A stretch of 17,392 nt of DNA, taken from the NCBI GenBank assembly GCA_903918595.1, contig CAIXFB010000127.1, positions 1 to 17,392 on the forward strand, written 5' to 3'. Position 1 is the stretch's first letter, and each line of letters starts with the position of its first letter. Both the position numbers and the translations under genes were made by a program. The notes beneath the pieces are model-generated. The model was not told where the DNA came from. It did not search any database and saw only the letters and a list, made by a program, of their open reading frames with translations. Source of the stretch: an uncultured Actinomycetes bacterium (GTDB lineage Bacteria > Actinomycetota > Actinomycetes > S36-B12). This document shows, piece after piece, positions 1 through 6,059 of the stretch.

Positions 1-1203
1 GAGGTTTCCACCTCCATGACGATCAATTCCACCGCCGCAATCTTGTTGGTGCTCTATCAGTTGGTGGCCGAAGAGCAAGGGATACCTGCGAGCGCGCTCA
101 ATGGAACCATCCAAAACGACGTACTCAAGGAGTACATCGCGCGCGGCACGTACATCTACCCACCTGAGCAGTCGCTGCGCCTGATCACTGACATCTTCAC
201 TTACTGCCGGCAGGAGATTCCGAAATGGAACACGATTTCGATCTCCGGGTACCACATGGCCGAGGCTGGGGCCACCCCCGTTCAGGAGATTGCATTCACA
301 CTTTCTGATGGCATCGAATATGTGCGCGCGGCAGTTGCATCTGGTCAAGACGTTGATGAGTTCGCACCGCGGCTCGCTTTCTTCTTTGTTTCGCGCACCT
401 CGTTCTTAGAAGAGGTTGCGAAATTCCGGGCTGCCCGCCGGATGTGGGCGAAGATTATGCGTGATCGTTTCGGGGCAAAGGACCCGAAATCGTGGATGCT
501 GCGGTTCCACACACAGACCGCAGGTGTGCAACTCACCGCGCAACAGCCCGAGGTGAACTTGGTCCGGGTGGCAGTGCAGGGCTTGGCTGCAGTGTTGGGG
601 GGTACACAGTCACTGCACACGAACTCCTTCGACGAAGCATTGGCTTTGCCATCTGAGAAAGCCGCGCGACTCGCGTTGCGCACCCAGCAGGTACTGGCCT
701 ATGAGACAGACATCACCCAGACCGTTGATCCGTTCGCTGGTTCATATGTGGTCGAGTCACTGACCGATGAGATCGAGCAGGCCGCGACGGCGTTGATCGA
801 GCGTATTGAAGAGATGGGTGGTGCGGTAGCCGCCATCGAAGAGGGTTTCCAGAAGAGTGAGATTGAGCGTTCGGCCTACCAGGTCACCCAGGAGATCGAT
901 TCAGGCGAGCGCGTAGTGGTGGGGGTCAACCGCTTCACCACCGAAGAGGTCAGCACCTACGAGCCACTCAAGGTCAACCCGGCGATCGAGTCTGAGCAAA
1001 TCGCGCGGTTGGCGGCGCTGAAGAGCAGTCGAGATAACGAAGCCGTCGTTCGAGCACTTGAGGAGATTCGCACTGCAGCTCGCGGGGATGCGAATTTGCT
1101 GTATCCGATGAAGACAGCGCTGCAGGCGCGTGCCACCGTGGGTGAGGTCTCCGATGCGCTTCGCGATGTGTGGGGCCAATACACCCCGCACGACGCCTTC
1201 TGA
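1..1203 (+). CDS. Methylmalonyl-CoA mutase large (catalytic) subunit, 5' truncated by window edge
   Basis: The reading frame is open from base 1, so the ATG at 16 is internal; 400 codons are visible and about 155-165 N-terminal residues are missing. The family catalyses AdoCbl-dependent carbon-skeleton rearrangement of acyl-CoA thioesters, here probably methylmalonyl-CoA/succinyl-CoA. Seen: TIQNDVLKEYIARGTYIYPP (codons from about 106), SGYHMAEAGAT (active-site Tyr-His, bases 250-255), the RFHTQTAG block and GGTQSLHTNSFDEA. The Arg at bases 142-144 occupies the position of Arg207 of Propionibacterium MCM, which binds the substrate carboxylate. Isobutyryl- and 2-hydroxyisobutyryl-CoA mutases carry Gln there, so a dicarboxylic acyl-CoA substrate is favoured; ethylmalonyl-CoA mutase cannot be excluded. 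The protein ends in DALRDVWGQY without a B12-binding (DxHxxG) domain, so a separate small subunit is expected outside the window. Confidence 0.93.
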   Translation, partial: EVSTSMTINSTAAILLVLYQLVAEEQGIPASALNGTIQNDVLKEYIARGTYIYPPEQSLRLITDIFTYCRQEIPKWNTISISGYHMAEAGATPVQEIAFTLSDGIEYVRAAVASGQDVDEFAPRLAFFFVSRTSFLEEVAKFRAARRMWAKIMRDRFGAKDPKSWMLRFHTQTAGVQLTAQQPEVNLVRVAVQGLAAVLGGTQSLHTNSFDEALALPSEKAARLALRTQQVLAYETDITQTVDPFAGSYVVESLTDEIEQAATALIERIEEMGGAVAAIEEGFQKSEIERSAYQVTQEIDSGERVVVGVNRFTTEEVSTYEPLKVNPAIESEQIARLAALKSSRDNEAVVRALEEIRTAARGDANLLYPMKTALQARATVGEVSDALRDVWGQYTPHDAF

Positions 1204-1240
1204 TCTGTGCCTTCTGACCAAACGCATCTGAGTGACGGAC

Positions 1241-1246
1241 TAATCT
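1241..1246 (+). promoter_or_regulatory. Possible -10 element of a leaderless mtnA promoter
   Basis: TAATCT fits the actinobacterial TANNNT -10 pattern and ends exactly 6 bases before the GTG at 1253. There is no convincing Shine-Dalgarno sequence in front of that GTG. This spacing is what a leaderless transcript would need. No good -35 box is seen at the usual distance. Inference from pattern only. Confidence 0.35.
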
Positions 1247-1252
1247 CGAGCT

Positions 1253-2275
1253 GTGCGAGCAGTGGAGTGGAATGCGCCCTCTGAGGCGTTAGTTCTGATC
1301 GATCAGACCAAGTTGCCCTCGGAACTTGAGTACCTCGAGTGTCGCGACGTTGACACCGTGGTGGATGCGATCCAGCGCTTGGTGGTGCGCGGTGCGCCGG
1401 CACTTGGCGCGGTGGGCGGTTATGGCGTTGCCGTCGCCATGTTGCAGGGGCAGCGTGAAGGCTGGTCAGCAGATCGCCTGGAATCGGAAGTTCTGCGGGT
1501 GCGCGACGCCCGCCCGACCGCGGTCAATCTCGCATGGGGTGCAGATCGGGTCCGGCCTTTCATGGCCCAAGGTGTGGCCGCAGTGCTCACTGAATCTGAC
1601 GCGATCATGGTCGAAGACGAAGCCGCGAACCGGGAGCTTTCGCGGCTGGGCGCAGACTGGATTCTGGCCAACGTGACCCATCGACCAGTGCGGGTCCTCA
1701 CCCATTGCAACACTGGTTTCCTAGCGACTACTGCGTGGGGAACGGCGTTGGGCATCGTTCGCGAACTGCATGATCGGGGTGAGGTAGAAGTGGTGTACGC
1801 CGACGAAACTCGGCCGCTTCTGCAGGGTTCTCGCCTGACCGCTTGGGAACTGGACCGCGAAGGAATCCCATACTTTGTGCAGGCAGATGGCGCGGCGGCC
1901 TCGACCATCATGCGCGGACTCGTTGACGTGGCGATCATCGGCGCTGATCGGATCGCCCGCAATGGTGATACCGCAAACAAAATTGGTTCCGTGGGTGTTG
2001 CCCTCGCATGTGCCGATGCTGACATTCCGTTCGTGGTGGCAGCACCATCATCGACAGTGGACCTTGAGACCGTCTCGGGGGAGAGCATCCATATCGAATT
2101 GCGGGCTGGCGAAGAAGTGACCTCGCTCGCAGGTGTGCGCACCGCCCCAGATGGTGCGCGCGGGTTCAATCCGGCGTTCGATGTAACGCCGCATCGGCTG
2201 ATCTCAGCGATTGTGTCTGAACAGGCTGTGGTTGAACCGGACGGCAGCGACGTTTCTGCATTGGTGCAGCAGTGA
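1253..2275 (+). CDS. mtnA: Methylthioribose-1-phosphate isomerase MtnA
   Basis: A 340-residue cytoplasmic enzyme that isomerises 5-methylthioribose-1-phosphate to 5-methylthioribulose-1-phosphate, the entry step of methionine salvage after phosphorolysis; related enzymes also accept 5-deoxyribose-1-phosphate. The eIF2B-like MtnA fold is recognisable from VVRGAPALGAVGGYGVA (about 43-60), LTHCNTG with the catalytic Cys at 152, and IIGADRIARNGDTANKIGS with the catalytic Asp at 232. Length matches the family (about 340-360). The GTG at 1253 gives the usual N-terminus (RAVEW); a GTG three codons later is an alternative. The stop overlaps the start of the next gene as GTGA, so the two are translationally coupled. 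Confidence 0.95.
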   Translation: MRAVEWNAPSEALVLIDQTKLPSELEYLECRDVDTVVDAIQRLVVRGAPALGAVGGYGVAVAMLQGQREGWSADRLESEVLRVRDARPTAVNLAWGADRVRPFMAQGVAAVLTESDAIMVEDEAANRELSRLGADWILANVTHRPVRVLTHCNTGFLATTAWGTALGIVRELHDRGEVEVVYADETRPLLQGSRLTAWELDREGIPYFVQADGAAASTIMRGLVDVAIIGADRIARNGDTANKIGSVGVALACADADIPFVVAAPSSTVDLETVSGESIHIELRAGEEVTSLAGVRTAPDGARGFNPAFDVTPHRLISAIVSEQAVVEPDGSDVSALVQQ

Positions 2276-2910
2276 TCGAGAGCCCCCCGCAACAACTTGC
2301 CCGGATTGCAGAGCAACTCCAGACGAGTGGTCTCAACGCGGGGACATCAGGCAACGCTTCGATTCGTCTCGTTGATGGCTTGCTGGTCACCCCGAGTGCA
2401 GTCCCTCCCGATCGCATGACCCCAGAGTCCATGGTGGAACTGAGCCATGATGGGCAACCGCGATCAGCGGGCGTACCTACCTCGGAATGGCGGATTCACG
2501 CAGCCATCTACCAGCAGTTTCCAGAGGCCGGGGCGATCGTGCATACGCATTCCACCTACGCCACGGCCTTGGCGGTGCTGCGGGAAGACCTTCCCGCTTT
2601 TCACTATCAGGTAGCCAAGGCAGGTGGTCATCTCATCGCCTGCGCGGAATATGCGCCATTCGGATCACCAGAACTTTCTGATGCGGTCATTGCCGCGTTG
2701 GGAAATCGGCGCGCGTGCTTGATGGCCAACCACGGCATGATCGCCTACGCGCCAACACTGGATGCGGCATTCGCGTTAGCTCTAGAAGTTGAGACTTTGT
2801 GTCAGCAATACCTGATCGCTCGCTCAGTTGGTCGACCGCACATTTTGTCCGCCGAGCAGATGGATGACGTGCTCGAACGGTTCTCGCAGTACGGGAAGCC
2901 GACTCCTTAG
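2272..2910 (+). CDS. FucA-like class II aldolase, possible 5-methylthioribulose/5-deoxyribulose-1-phosphate aldolase
   Basis: A 212-residue class II (zinc) aldolase. Compared from memory with E. coli L-fuculose-1-phosphate aldolase (215 residues), all key residues are kept: Glu72 (FucA Glu73) in PTSEWRIH, zinc ligands His91, His93 and His154 (FucA 92, 94, 155), Tyr112 (FucA Tyr113) in PAFHYQ, and a C-terminal Tyr207 (FucA Tyr209) in FSQYG. The phosphate-site GTSGN is at 24-28. It lacks the Glu-x-x-Lys block of MtnB, which is encoded separately at 3703. The GTG start overlaps the mtnA stop by 4 bases. Coupling to mtnA suggests it cleaves MtnA-type products to dihydroxyacetone phosphate plus methylthioacetaldehyde or acetaldehyde, as in the described DHAP shunt. 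The fold and aldolase class are firm; the substrate is inference, and fuculose or another ketose-1-phosphate is possible. Confidence 0.85.
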   Translation: MIESPPQQLARIAEQLQTSGLNAGTSGNASIRLVDGLLVTPSAVPPDRMTPESMVELSHDGQPRSAGVPTSEWRIHAAIYQQFPEAGAIVHTHSTYATALAVLREDLPAFHYQVAKAGGHLIACAEYAPFGSPELSDAVIAALGNRRACLMANHGMIAYAPTLDAAFALALEVETLCQQYLIARSVGRPHILSAEQMDDVLERFSQYGKPTP

Positions 2911-3617
2911 CCGGCGTGCAGGTCCAACTCACTGAAACTGGAAATCAGCGGGTCCACGTTGGCTGTGGCCTGGGTCTCGCCATCGCGAAGAACTCCCACC
3001 ACCTGCCAGCCGGCGGCGCGAGCGGCATCGAGTTCATCCTGGATGTCAGATAGGAACAGCAATTGCTCAGGAGCGGCGCCCAGGGCTTGTGCGATGCGCA
3101 CATAGGAATCGCGCTCGCGTTTAGGTCCGGCGGTGGTGATATCGAAATTGGAACTGATCAATACGTCCAGATTGCCATCGGGGGCATTCGCAAAAAGTGC
3201 TTTCTGTGCCGCCACCGAACCCGAGGAGTACACGACAAGGGGGATGCCAGCCTCGTGCCAGGCGCGCAACGCCGGCGGTACGTCGTCGAACATGTGTGAG
3301 GTGAGTTCACCGCGCGCGTAACCCTCCTGCCAAATCAGTCCCTGAAGGGTTTTCAGCGGCGCGGCTTTCACGTCGTCATCAATCCATTGGACCAACTGGG
3401 CCACGATCGCAGCCGTATTGGTCGAATCGACACCGAGCTGCTCGGCCACCTCGGCAATTGCCTCGCGGGTTACGGGCTCATCGCCGTGTTGCTCGATCCA
3501 GGTGGCCATTGCCGCGCGCGCGTAAGGGAACAAGACCTCATAGACATGCCGGGCAGAACTGGTGGTTCCTTCGATGTCCATGACGATCGCGCTCACCGGC
3601 TCTACGGGCACCTTCAT
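2907..3617 (-). CDS. mtnC: Enolase-phosphatase E1 MtnC
   Basis: A 236-residue HAD-superfamily bifunctional enzyme that enolises 2,3-diketo-5-methylthiopentyl-1-phosphate and dephosphorylates it to the acireductone. Seen in order: nucleophile motif MDIEGTTS (Asp14, Glu16), cap residues HVYEVLFPYAR, motif II VYSSGSVAAQKALF, motif III GPKRERDSYVRIA, motif IV FLSDIQDELDAARAAG. Length is typical. The ATG at 3617 is preferred because the frame extends upstream only to a TTG at 3629, and GGATGG lies 4 bases before the ATG. It is the only methionine-salvage gene on the minus strand: its 3' end overlaps the aldolase gene by 4 bases tail-to-tail and its 5' end faces mtnB across an 85-base divergent region. 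Confidence 0.95.
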   Translation of the reverse strand: MKVPVEPVSAIVMDIEGTTSSARHVYEVLFPYARAAMATWIEQHGDEPVTREAIAEVAEQLGVDSTNTAAIVAQLVQWIDDDVKAAPLKTLQGLIWQEGYARGELTSHMFDDVPPALRAWHEAGIPLVVYSSGSVAAQKALFANAPDGNLDVLISSNFDITTAGPKRERDSYVRIAQALGAAPEQLLFLSDIQDELDAARAAGWQVVGVLRDGETQATANVDPLISSFSELDLHAG

Positions 3618-3667
3618 ATGACCATCCAACCTCGTGAAGCGAACCCGGATAGACGTTGACCCCGCTC

Positions 3668-3684
3668 AGGGGCTGATCGCCCCT
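3668..3684. promoter_or_regulatory. Candidate operator palindrome in the mtnC/mtnB divergent region
   Basis: AGGGGC-TGATC-GCCCCT is a perfect 6-base inverted repeat around a 5-base centre. It sits 7-23 bases upstream of the putative mtnB -10 element, i.e. across its -35/spacer zone, and about 50-65 bases upstream of the mtnC start on the other strand. A regulator bound here could act on both genes. It could also simply form a small hairpin. No known operator consensus is recognised. Confidence 0.35.
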
Positions 3685-3690
3685 TGACCT

Positions 3691-3696
3691 TAGGGT
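3691..3696 (+). promoter_or_regulatory. Possible -10 element of mtnB promoter (leaderless geometry)
   Basis: TAGGGT fits TANNNT and ends 6 bases before the mtnB ATG at 3703, the same arrangement as in front of mtnA. It overlaps a short inverted repeat, GACC-TTAG-GGTC, at 3686-3697. The AGGG at 3692-3695 could alternatively be read as a weak ribosome binding site 7 bases from the ATG, so the leaderless reading is tentative. Confidence 0.3.
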
Positions 3697-3702
3697 CGCG
3701 CC

Positions 3703-4323
3703 ATGACGGCTGTCGAACTCGCGGCGACTACCCGTCGCCTGTATGAACTGGGCTGGATGCGGGGCACTTCGGGCAACGTGTCGGTGAGAACGCAGCTTGA
3801 CCCGCCCCAGTTGCTCGTCAGTGCGAGTGGTTTTTCCAAGTACCAGGCCGGCGTTGAGCACGCTGTTGTCACGGATGAGTTCGGCATCGCGATAGACGGT
3901 CAATCACATAAGCCAAGTGCTGAGGCAGCCGTGCATGCAGCGATCATCTCTGAAGTAGGTGCCGGTGCCGTTGTGCATGTGCACGCTTTGGCCTCCGTGT
4001 TGGCGGCTGCGCGCTGGCCAGATGGAGTGGTGCTCCGCGATCTCGAGCAGCTCAAAGGTCTTGGTCGATCGGCTGAAAACGACGATGTGCGCTTCCCAGT
4101 GGTGGCGAACAGCCAAGACATGGCAGTTCTGAGTGCGGACATTCGCCGGGCCATTGATCCTCGAACCCCGGCTGTGCTGGTGGGTGGCCACGGAATGTAT
4201 GTGTGGGGCGCAGACTTAGAAGATGCCGCCAACCGGACCGAGAGTGTCGACTGGCTTCTGCAATGGGCACTCATGGATCCCATAATGGGATCAGGTGCAG
4301 ATACGAAAGGGATCAAGACATGA
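3703..4323 (+). CDS. mtnB: Methylthioribulose-1-phosphate dehydratase MtnB
   Basis: A 206-residue class II aldolase-fold dehydratase that removes water from 5-methylthioribulose-1-phosphate to give 2,3-diketo-5-methylthiopentyl-1-phosphate. Seen: WMRGTSGNVSVR (18-29), SASGFSK (40-46, usually SPSGxxK), PSAE (71-74), zinc ligands His92 and His94 in VVHVHA, the MtnB-type LEQLKG with probable catalytic Glu115, VANSQD (134-139, usually PNxQD), and GGHGMYVWG with the third zinc ligand His163. The Glu-x-x-Lys and Asn-x-Gln-Asp blocks distinguish it from the FucA-like paralogue at 2272. It opens the long forward operon and its stop overlaps the mtnD start as ATGA. It is the second class II aldolase-family gene within 1.5 kb. 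Confidence 0.93.
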   Translation: MTAVELAATTRRLYELGWMRGTSGNVSVRTQLDPPQLLVSASGFSKYQAGVEHAVVTDEFGIAIDGQSHKPSAEAAVHAAIISEVGAGAVVHVHALASVLAAARWPDGVVLRDLEQLKGLGRSAENDDVRFPVVANSQDMAVLSADIRRAIDPRTPAVLVGGHGMYVWGADLEDAANRTESVDWLLQWALMDPIMGSGADTKGIKT

Positions 4324-4907
4324 CGTTGCTAACCGTGTGGGCAGATACCGATCCACTGAATGCACTCATTCAAACCTCGGATCGTGACGTGATCTCAGCC
4401 GAACTGGCTGAACTTGGCGTGGCCTATTCGAACCATCCGGTGCGCGATGACGTGCCGCCCTCCGCTACCCAGGACGAGGTCATCGCCGCCTACCAGCCGA
4501 TGGTGGATGCGTTGATCGCCGAGCACGGCTACACGCTCATCGATGTGGCGCAGTTACATACCGGCGATGATGCCGAATCTCAGGCGATTGCAGCGGCTGC
4601 CCGACTGAAGTTCTTGGCCGAGCACACCCATGATGAAGAGGAGATTCGATTCTTTTCCGCGGGCAGTGGTGTGTTCTACCTGCACATGAACGGCCGGGTG
4701 CTCGCCATGCTGTGCACGGAGGGTGATCTGATCAGTGTTCCAGAGTTGACCACCCACTGGTTTGACATGGGAGTGAAGCCAGATTTCACCGCGATCAGGT
4801 TTTTCCGCGAAGACGATGGCTGGGTGGGCTCATTCACCGGAAGTGATATCGCCTCGAAGTTCCCCACGCACGACGAACTCACGGCTGTGGCAGTGAGTCG
4901 TGCCTGA
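4320..4907 (+). CDS. mtnD: Acireductone dioxygenase MtnD
   Basis: A 195-residue cupin metalloenzyme. With Fe(II) it converts acireductone and oxygen to 4-methylthio-2-oxobutyrate plus formate; with Ni(II) the family gives the off-pathway carbon monoxide product. Metal ligands are visible as His102, His104 and Glu108 in EHTHDEEEIRFF and His146 in TTHWFDMG, with spacing matching the Klebsiella enzyme (96, 98, 102, 140). GDLISVPELTTHWFD and the C-terminal GWVGSFTGSDI block are family hallmarks. The ATG at 4320 overlaps the mtnB stop and gives the normal length; further in-frame upstream sequence lies inside mtnB and is not used. The product needs an aminotransferase, not present here, to become methionine. 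Confidence 0.96.
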   Translation: MTLLTVWADTDPLNALIQTSDRDVISAELAELGVAYSNHPVRDDVPPSATQDEVIAAYQPMVDALIAEHGYTLIDVAQLHTGDDAESQAIAAAARLKFLAEHTHDEEEIRFFSAGSGVFYLHMNGRVLAMLCTEGDLISVPELTTHWFDMGVKPDFTAIRFFREDDGWVGSFTGSDIASKFPTHDELTAVAVSRA

Positions 4908-5316
4908 GGTCAGCGTCGACGATGTCGCATGGAACCAGTTACGGGAGGCAGCCAAAGCTGCGCGTGAACTTGCATATGCGCCGTACTCGAAGCATCCGGT
5001 AGGTGCGGCAGCTCTCACCGACGATGGGCGCATCGTCACCGGCAGCAATGTGGAGAACGCATCGCTCGGAGTCACGTTGTGTGCTGAGTGCTCGATGGTG
5101 GGTGACCTAGTGCGCACCGGAAAGCCGGGCAAGCGGGGACGGTTGATTGCATTTGCTTGTGTGGGCCCAAACCCGGGCGCACTGCTGCCGTGTGGGCGGT
5201 GCCGTCAGCTGCTCTCTGAGCACGGTGGCCCTGACCTGCTGATCGATCGTGATGGTGGCCCGGTGCCGCTTTCATTCTTATTGCCCGACGCCTTCTCCGG
5301 GGATGATCTGCCGTGA
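4900..5316 (+). CDS. cdd: Cytidine deaminase
   Basis: A 138-residue homotetramer-type cytidine/deoxycytidine deaminase producing uridine/deoxyuridine. The zinc site is complete: Cys61-Ala-Glu63 (TLCAECSMV) and PCGRCRQLL with Cys98 and Cys101. YAPYSKHPVGAAAL (26-39) and SNVENASLG (49-57) form the nucleoside pocket. The GTG start lies inside mtnD (8-base overlap) and its stop overlaps the next gene as GTGA. Its place inside a methionine-salvage run is explained by the wider nucleoside-salvage content: the downstream importer and thymidine phosphorylase would supply and consume its substrates and products. Confidence 0.95.
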   Translation: MPEVSVDDVAWNQLREAAKAARELAYAPYSKHPVGAAALTDDGRIVTGSNVENASLGVTLCAECSMVGDLVRTGKPGKRGRLIAFACVGPNPGALLPCGRCRQLLSEHGGPDLLIDRDGGPVPLSFLLPDAFSGDDLP

Positions 5317-6059
5317 CCGGAAGCCTTGGAGTGATCGCCGGGACGGGCTTTTATGCCCTAGACGCGCTTGAGAATCCTGAAGAAGTCATAGTCAATACCG
5401 CCTTCGGCAATGCCAAAGCAGTGATCGGCGGTTTACACGGCCGCACCACGGTGTTCCTGGCTCGCCACGGCGCCGATCACTCGGTCCCACCTCACATGGT
5501 TAATTACTTGGCAAATATTCAAGCCCTCGTAGATCTAGGGGTCAGTGAGGTTCTCTCGGTCAACGTGGTCGGTGGCATCGGACTTGATTGCGGCGATCTT
5601 GCCGTGGTCGATGACTTCTTGGACTTCACCAAAACGCGGCCGGTCACTTTTTATGACGGCTCCACAGTTGAAGGTGTCGTGCACACAGACATGACAGAGC
5701 CGTACGACCCGTATTTGCGTTCGGTGCTCATCGAAGCTGCTGGCGCATTGGGAATTCTTGTTGAGAAGAGCGGGATCTATGCAGCCTACGAAGGCCCGCG
5801 CTTTGAAACGCGTGCGGAAATCAGAATGGCCCAGGCCATGGGCGCCACGGTGGTGGGCATGACTGGGGTTCCCGAAGTTGTTCTCGCAAAAGAAAAGGGA
5901 TTGCCCTTTGCCTCGTTGTGCCTCGTGGCGAATCCCGCTGCTGGCCTTGGTCCAGAGATCACCATTGATGAAGTGATGGCTGTAGTGGCCGCGGGTGCGC
6001 AGACAGTGGCCAACATCGTCAATGAAGCAGCCTCGCGTCTCGCTGGTGATCCACGATGA
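5313..6059 (+). CDS. MTAP/PNP-family phosphorylase with a 6-oxopurine-type site, probable methylthioinosine phosphorylase
   Basis: A 248-residue trimeric-type nucleoside phosphorylase. Seen: GVIAGTGFY (6-14), phosphate-site RHGADHSVPPHMVNY (51-65), VNVVGGIG (83-90), YEGPRFETRAEI (159-170) and GMTGVPEVVLAKE (182-194). The decisive point is LVANPAAG: Asn207 stands where true MTA phosphorylases have Asp (human Asp220, ATDYD) and where 6-oxopurine PNPs have Asn. The NPAAG block resembles the Pseudomonas aeruginosa methylthioinosine phosphorylase (from memory). The next gene is an MTA/SAH-type deaminase that would supply methylthioinosine, so the likely reaction is methylthioinosine plus phosphate to hypoxanthine and methylthioribose-1-phosphate, the substrate of MtnA. 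Family is firm; inosine/guanosine phosphorylase is the main alternative. An automatic label mtnP would probably mislead. Confidence 0.88.
   Translation: MTGSLGVIAGTGFYALDALENPEEVIVNTAFGNAKAVIGGLHGRTTVFLARHGADHSVPPHMVNYLANIQALVDLGVSEVLSVNVVGGIGLDCGDLAVVDDFLDFTKTRPVTFYDGSTVEGVVHTDMTEPYDPYLRSVLIEAAGALGILVEKSGIYAAYEGPRFETRAEIRMAQAMGATVVGMTGVPEVVLAKEKGLPFASLCLVANPAAGLGPEITIDEVMAVVAAGAQTVANIVNEAASRLAGDPR

Noticed and set aside
1420..2316. Long open frame on the minus strand across mtnA
   Set aside because: Ser/Arg/Thr-rich composition with no family motif; it mirrors the strongly supported mtnA in high-GC DNA.
2272..2910. Calling this gene mtnB because it follows mtnA and has the class II aldolase fold
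   Set aside because: It lacks the MtnB Glu-x-x-Lys and Asn-x-Gln-Asp blocks, keeps all FucA catalytic residues including both Tyr, and a better MtnB lies at 3703.
3618..3702. SAM or other methionine-related riboswitch upstream of mtnB
   Set aside because: The region is only 85 bases, shows no recognisable riboswitch core, and the promoter seems to abut the start codon.
5313..6059. Calling the phosphorylase a canonical MTA phosphorylase (mtnP)
   Set aside because: Asn207 in NPAAG replaces the Asp that selects adenine, and an MTA/SAH-type deaminase is coupled to it.
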